A DNA stretch of 64,000 nt from Uranotaenia lowii (taxonomy: Eukaryota; Arthropoda; Insecta; Diptera; Culicidae). Made by a program: the position numbers and the translations under genes. Shown piece after piece: positions 58,190 to 64,000 of this stretch (positions are counted from its first letter, which is position 1; every line of letters begins with the position of its first letter). The stretch covers positions 148,120,843 through 148,184,842 of the forward strand of contig NC_073693.1 in the NCBI RefSeq assembly GCF_029784155.1, read 5' to 3'. The notes under the pieces are model-generated. The model was given only the letters and a program-made list of their open reading frames with translations, did no database searches and was not told the DNA's origin.

Positions 58190-58900
58190 GATACCTGCGA
58201 GAGTCGAGTTTGCATTCTCTACTTTGTAGCCTGGAGCCAAACTCATCATCGCATCTACCTTTTTAATTAAATCTCTATTAGAAGAAGCCTTCATTCTCTA
58301 GCGAGTTGTTGCCGGGGTTGCCCCAGAGTCAAATGGCAGCCTTTTCCGGTGTAGGTTTTCTGTGCCATTGCATTGGTAGTGTAGAGAGAATGAGGGTTGA
58401 AAACTTGAAGATCCGTTTCAGCTGTTTTGCGAGAGAGATGCTTTATGCTCGGTTTTGTTAACCCATTCATAGAGCTTCCGCAAAGCTTCCGTTAACGATA
58501 TTGTTATGACAAAGCGACCTTCAAAATTCGTTTCATTTTAAAAATTCAACAAAAAATATTCTAAACAATATCTTTTAAAAATTCTTCAAGTTTAAATTAA
58601 ATCCAAACCATGTTCAAAGCTTTCATACTGACAGATGAAGAAAATTGCTCCCGCTTTGGTACCTACTACGCGGAGAAAATCCTCACTGCGCAAAAGCTCA
58701 TCTCATCTCATTCTTGTTTTTTTTTCTTTCACCACCATTCCTAGGAAAAGAAGTGTTGGTTTGTTCGATTGTTGACTGGATGCTGGATGCTTGCTTGCTG
58801 GTTATCTTATCTCTCCGCTCATCTCGTCATCGTCTCTGGAAGGGATTTGTATGGCGGGAGATATTCCAGAGAACGCGCAAAACTGCTCACGTGTGATTTG
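58190..58900. other. low-repeat island, no gene seen
   Basis: Non-repetitive, relatively GC-rich sequence with no recognised transposon ends. Short plus-strand frames (for example at 58645-58896) have no domain. It may be upstream regulatory DNA; that is inference. Confidence 0.25.
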
Positions 58901-59089
58901 CTAGTGTAAAGGTTGCATAAATACTCTTTATTTGTTTTTGCTACGATTTGGTTTGAACAGGATAGGAATTCGTCACAAAAAATGCTTGACTGGGATATTT
59001 TTAACAGACAAGGTTTGGTTGTTTGTTTTATATTTAGATCAATGATCACATATTTTCAGTGTTATAATAAATCCTAAATATTCATCCGT

Positions 59090-59990
59090 TCCAGAAATGT
59101 TTACCCCTTACAGTTAACCCCTGGAGTGTCAATTTGACACTCCAGAGTAAAATCAACATATTTCTCTTGATTCCTAACCGATTCATACCAAATATGTAGT
59201 TTTGGAACCCTCGTAATGTAACTCAAATATGGTATTCAGACAATATTCAGCTACAACACTTCAGTATCCGTTATTCAAAGTCTAAGTCTGCAAAGTATTG
59301 CAGCACTTGTGTAATTACATTACTAGAATAAGTATGAAATTGGCTTTCTGTTGAATACAAATTTGTTGCGGAAATCTTGAGTTAATGTACTCAAGATCAA
59401 GTGTAAAGTTGTATTTTAGTACAAGAAAATCTAAAAAAATTGCAAATCGACCAAAAGTTAAAAAACAACTATTTTTTGAAATTCGTCAAAAATTCTATGT
59501 TTTGAATTTTGAAAATCTAAAGATGCGAAAATGTGCCAAATTACGTCAACTTTTCAATCATCTTTTCAAAACTTATCTGGTGTGACTTAAATAATTTTGA
59601 CGGTTCATTGATTGAAAAGTTCGGTTTTTACTCCACTTTTATACATATTTGTGGTCATGATCTTAAAAAAATTTAAAAATATACATATCTTCATGGGCAT
59701 CGGATAACTTCTAACTTCAGTTTTTGGGATACTTAGTAAGATTTTGTTTGTGCATTCCGTAGATCAGCATTCCGTAGATCAGCATTTCGTAGCTGATCTA
59801 CGGAATGCTCAAATAAACTACTGTATCCAAAACTATAAATTTTGTAAAAATCGGTTGAGAAACAAAAGAGATACATCGGTTTTATGCGAGAAGTTTCAAA
59901 TTGTCACCCAAGGTCTGATTTGGGATTTTTTTTCCTGGGCTTTCAGGGTGCGTCCATGGAAAAACTAATGATGCAAAATCAAAGATTTTA
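59090..59990. repeat. interspersed repeat, copy 2, with small hairpins
   Basis: Contains the perfect palindromic hairpin CTGGAGTGTCAA/TTGACACTCCAG (59122-59146) and a cluster near 59755-59812 where CATTCCGTAGATCAG is repeated twice and then followed by its inverse. The body matches 54880-55520. The bases 59991-61180 are AT-rich with no gene or recognised repeat. Confidence 0.5.
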
Positions 59991-61184
59991 AGAATTCATT
60001 GAGGTTTCCTGAAGAAATTGTTTTATTTGGATGCATTCGAATAAAGTAAGAGGTCGTTCAATAGTGTCATATTGCCACTCAAGTGCGGATTTGAGTTAAC
60101 TCTAATCAGTTCTCCCGTAAATTTTTTTTAATATTTTAGTCTGCTTAAACTTCATCATAGTTGAATTTCTCAATTCAAGTTTGTTATTGGTAATTAGTTA
60201 TTTTAATTTGGGGTTCGAGTTACATTTTTCATTTAATTATTTTTTTTTAAATTTCCATTCTGAAACATTTGTCTAATTAACTCAGTTTATTATTTTTGTT
60301 TAAAATGCCAATATCTGATTTTAAAAGTTTTCTCAACATAATGTTTCGTTAGTTATGATTCTGTTTTTGATAATTCCAATTTTCATCTATATTAAACGAT
60401 TCAAAAATAATGCTTGTCAATTTTTTGTTCTTATATTGACGATAATCTATTTAGACATTCAATTTTAAACTTCAATGAAGAGTATGAGTCTGGTTCTTTC
60501 AAGCAATTCATAGTTTTGCAATCTTTCAAAGTTTTAAGCAAGAAATGAACATAAAATTTTTTCATTCTTACTTTTGCTCTATTTGTACTAACATTTTTGC
60601 ATGAACATTTGGCATTGAAATCTATGTTGAATTCTGAAATTTTATTCAAAATTTAGGTTAGATATTTGATAAATTTTGTTTCTTGGATTCAGGGTCTACC
60701 TCAAATACTTCTCGAGACTGGATAGCCAAGCTTTAGATACTCATTAACAGCACATGATTCTGAATTTGGTCCACTAAAATATTATAATATTTGTAAAAGA
60801 GAGAAATTCCCTAAAGCGAAGCTTTTGGCCTACTCTTGGCGGTTTTGGCGTGTTTTTAATGTTTAAATATCTGAGATCGAATTGCCTTCATCTGTGTTTT
60901 CATGCCCGAATGGTCGATAAACTCTTAAAACTATTTTTTAATATGTATTTTAGGGATGTGGTGCACATTTTTGGCTGAAAGTAACTGACATCTTTTAGAA
61001 AAAATATACGTTGAATCATACATCACGAAAACTTTAAAGTTAGTTTTTATTATTTAAGTTTTTATACACTTATAGCGGTTTTGCTTATAACACTGGCAGA
61101 GTTGCAATCTTTTTTTTTTATCATGAACAAATAAAATCGTTGTTGCTACGCGCACCCTCATGATCACCCTCTACACTAAGGTTT

Positions 61185-61640
61185 CCAGATTTCCAGGTTT
61201 TATCCGGGTTTGCCCGGATATTTCATACAATATTGGGGAACAGTTAGGCCAGGTCCGGTCCGGTTGCTCGGATTTAACTGAAAAAGCCCAGATTTTTTCC
61301 CGGATTTATTCACTTTATTGGGGAAACCAAAAAAAATGTGTTATAATTTTTTTATATATTGCTCGAATACGAAATTTTTAGAGCAGGTTTTATAAAAATA
61401 ATCAGGAAAGGTTTCTTAAGAAGCCTTAAATACGATTTAACATCTGCCGATGAGCATAGAAAAAATAGTTTTTTTTTATTGACATTGACAAAATTTGTCC
61501 GGATACTGCCCTGATTTTTGGTCGTCAATTTTGAAATCAAACGCCAGCATTATGCAGGTTTTGAGATAAAATAGCATGGATTTATTTGGCCTAGAAACGT
61601 GCTGAAAAAACCTTCTTACCCAACACTGACAACTTCTAAG
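61185..61640 (+). repeat. CCGGGTTT-type repeat, uninterrupted copy
   Basis: The complete order of words seen elsewhere is present: CCAGGTTTTATCCGGGTTTG, TTTCATACAATATTGGGG, TTGCTCGGATTTAACTG, CCCGGATTTATTCACTTT, and near 61600 GAAACGTGCTGAAAAAACC. This copy serves as the reference for the split copies. No protein. The bases 61641-62589 show no recognised gene. Confidence 0.6.
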
Positions 61641-62639
61641 GGGTGCAACCATCTGCTTGAGGTTCAAAACATGGGTAATACTGGTGAAGTTCTGAATTAA
61701 TACACGAACACAATAACAGCAGATAGAGCAAATATTTGGCTTTTAAATTCGTGGAGCTTGCCTCTGCTAATAAACAATAAAGCTATTTAATTTGCCCTTT
61801 CTGAAAGCATCACGATTATTATTATTTTTTTAAAGGAATTTAATAGCAAGCTAAAATTCTTCGCAATCGATAATATATTGATTTTTGATGGTACTGACGG
61901 GCTCCTCTAGATTTGGGCGAGGGTTACCATCAATGACTATTTATTTGAAAATGATTTGTTGGGTTGCATAATTCTAGATTGATTTTTTGAGAAAAATCAA
62001 TTTGTCCAAACTATGGACACGGGGTAAATACCACAATAGATCAACTACTGGTCGCAGTGGGCTCTCCCCTACAAGGAAGAAAAATGGACTCTTGGGAGGA
62101 GATGACAGGATACGGTCTTCTAAAGCATCACCCTGAAATCCATCCCTCCCTTCTACAATAGCAATCCTGAGTCCCATCCTTTATCCCTTCCCTCTCCTTA
62201 TACTTTGTGTGGTGGATACAGCTGTGGCTATCAATTGAAAAAATCAACCCTGGTAAATTTAAAAAAAAAAAAAAGTTATAGTTAAAATTGGGTATGTTTG
62301 TGTAATTTAACTGTGTGGCTGTGTAATTTCTTATGAGTAATTAAACTTAGCGCTCATTAAAAATTTTTTTTAAAGACATTTTTCGTTTTTCATACTTCTT
62401 CGGTCTTAATAAACTTATCTAATCAAATTAAAAAAAAAATACATTTCCTAAGTAAGCTAGAAGAGACGGGGTTGTGGAAAATCACAACGGATCTACAAAA
62501 TTGACTTTTTGCTCTCATATGTTTGGGTCACCAAGCATCAGTGGAAATTTGAATTTATTTGGTCGATTCCTGGATTACCGTTTAAATTTTGTATGAAAAA
62601 TTGTTTCGGAATGAACAAAACCAACTGCCAGCTGGGAAA

Positions 62640-63480
62640 GGTCCTTCATGAGCCCAATCTCTAAGAAGGGTGATAAGCAAGAGGTGCGCAATTATCCAGT
62701 TGTCACATCGCTAGCTGCCTGCTGGAAGGTCTTAGAGAGAACTGTAAACGATTTAATGTTTTCAGCCTGTCGGAATTGGATTTCGGACAATCAACACGGC
62801 TTTTTTCCGAAGCGCCCGGTTGCGTCAAAGCTGGCAGTGTTAACATCATTCTACATATCTAATATAGATTTTGTCAAACAAGTCGTCTCAATTTACACGG
62901 ACAACGGACCCCGTCTGCGTCATTTGACTCAGTGAATAACTTAATTTTACTTTTAAAGTTAAAATGCTTTGTATTATCTGAGATATTATGCGACTGGATA
63001 AGAAGCTACTTAAGTAATCGTCGTCTTGCTGTTGAAATCGGATCCTCTGAATCTCCAGATTTCATTCGAACTTCAGGGGTACCACAAGGAAGTAATTTGG
63101 GCCCTTTATTGTTCACTTTGTTCTATTATGATTTCAAATCATCCGCGTACATGGAGTACTCATGTACGCGGATGATTTGAAATTTTTTTTGATCGTTAAC
63201 AGCTTGGCAGATTAAACGATATTACATCGATTTCTCGATACAGTTTTGAATTGGTGTGCGTTAACCTACTGGTCTCAAGCATCTCTAAGTACTGTATCAT
63301 AACATTTTGACGCTAGAAACTTCCATTTTGGTACGACTACAGAATCTAGGGCGAATTTCTACATCGTGTTGGTAAAATCAAGGACCTTGGCGTTGTTTTG
63401 GATACTCATATGACATTTTAAGCGTCACTTCTGTGTTACACTTGGATGGGCTAACCGAATGCTGGGATTTGTCATAAAGC
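62640..63480 (+). pseudogene. degraded non-LTR reverse transcriptase (Jockey/CR1-like)
   Basis: RT motifs appear in order: PISKKGDKQEVRNYPVVTSL (62651), KVLERTVNDLM, ISDNQHGFFPKR, a damaged IYTDN...RHLTQ where a DLKAAFD motif would stand, then after a frame change WIRSYLSNRRLAVEIGSS, TSGVPQGSNLGPLLF (63075-63125), and the YADD-type region mis-joined by a local inverted duplication (GTACTCATGTACGCGGATG). A KIKDLGVVLDTHMTF-like stretch near 63385 is out of frame. Both the endonuclease region and the 3' end are missing. The copy is inactive; the clade is inferred from motif style. Confidence 0.75.
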
Positions 63481-63689
63481 ATAGATTACGATAAATCTGG
63501 ACGCACTGTTTATTATACCATAGTGCTCCTAGATGTCGGATCTGGAGTGGATTGACGGTACTTTGTTTAGGAATGTTTCCTATATCGGTTCCGAAAATTT
63601 CATTACGATTTGTTTTGTTTCAAAAAAGTTACAAGTGATGGAACCCGCGAAACGAAGATTAATTTTGGACACCCACGTCAAAAACCCGA

Positions 63690-64000
63690 CATGGTCGCGT
63701 CAAAAGTCGCGAAATCGTTAAAAATGGTCGAATGGACCTTGTCCAGCAATAACAAGGTCACAGTCGACGGCGACGAGCTGGAGATAGTCGAAGACTTAGC
63801 CCTCGCACGAAATGTAACTTGTATATGACGCTCACTAGACCGGTTGTTCTCTACGGGCACGAGGCATGGATATTGCTCGAGGAGGACCTGCGTACACTCG
63901 GAGCATTCGAGCGACGAGTGTTAAGAACCATCTTTGGCGGCGTACAGGAGGAAGGAGTGTGGAGGCGAAGGATGAACCACGAGCTCGCGCGACTCTACGG
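63690..64000 (+). pseudogene. C-terminal fragment of another non-LTR retrotransposon, cut by the window edge
   Basis: Two overlapping frames give DGDELEIVEDLAL and then PVVLYGHEAWILLEEDLRTL, FERRVLRTIFGGVQEEGVWR and RRMNHELARLYG. This corresponds to the post-RT region of RTE-like elements, with LYGHEAW in the place of LYGCETW of the copy at 10040, so a different family. The upstream part is deleted and the frame changes near 63828. It continues beyond the window. Confidence 0.7.

Overview
This is eukaryotic, AT-rich, transposon-dense DNA, most probably from a dipteran and best fitting a culicine-type mosquito. The clues are an intact Tc1/mariner transposase with DD37E spacing (a family known from mosquitoes), an RTE-like non-LTR element of the kind common in Aedes-like genomes, Helitrons ending in CTAG after a CCGGGTCAG hairpin, many TA-flanked MITEs, and a Gln-rich protein-coding exon with an Inr/DPE-style promoter landscape. 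The species cannot be fixed from the sequence alone.

There is one convincing host gene. A long minus-strand coding exon runs from an ATG at 48164 to about 45136. It encodes a low-complexity, basic protein of about 1,000 residues that I do not recognise. Its reading frame is broken once, in a G4 run at 47937-47940. It ends at a good splice donor (AAG|GTATGA at 45142/45141), so the gene probably continues toward lower coordinates across a very long intron. A juxtaposed acceptor-donor at 26100/26099 on the same strand has the layout of a recursive-splicing ratchet point and fits that intron.

Almost everything else is repeats, many of them nested. From left to right: a non-autonomous hAT element (3038-4221); a TA-flanked MITE (4662-5898); a dead RTE-like retrotransposon (about 5990-10500) interrupted by an apparently complete ITmD37E transposon (6831-8133); an insertion bounded by a 26-bp direct repeat (10905-13327) that itself holds a 1.18-kb foldback element (11784-12959); a Helitron with an internal minisatellite of about 147 bp (15833-17879); an unclassified block between 32-bp direct repeats (19532-21471); a 1.42-kb TRIM-like element with identical 240-bp LTRs (28123-29541); an insertion bounded by two inverted Helitron 3' ends (30513-32999) splitting an older repeat; and a near-perfect 296-bp-arm hairpin (33165-33785).

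The most striking object is a 9.2-kb LTR element (34261-43464) with 363/365 identical LTRs and a 5-bp target duplication but no coding capacity: a large non-coding retrotransposon derivative. It sits inside a second, decayed mariner element (34182-44476). Right of the host exon come nested MITEs (50609-52757, 55998-56912, 57169-58041) and degraded non-LTR reverse transcriptase fragments at the right edge. Between the repeats are several low-repeat islands (about 590-1165, 1390-2130, 18460-19390, 26700-27610, 48165-50606, 58190-58900) that could be conserved intronic or upstream regulatory DNA. This is inference only.
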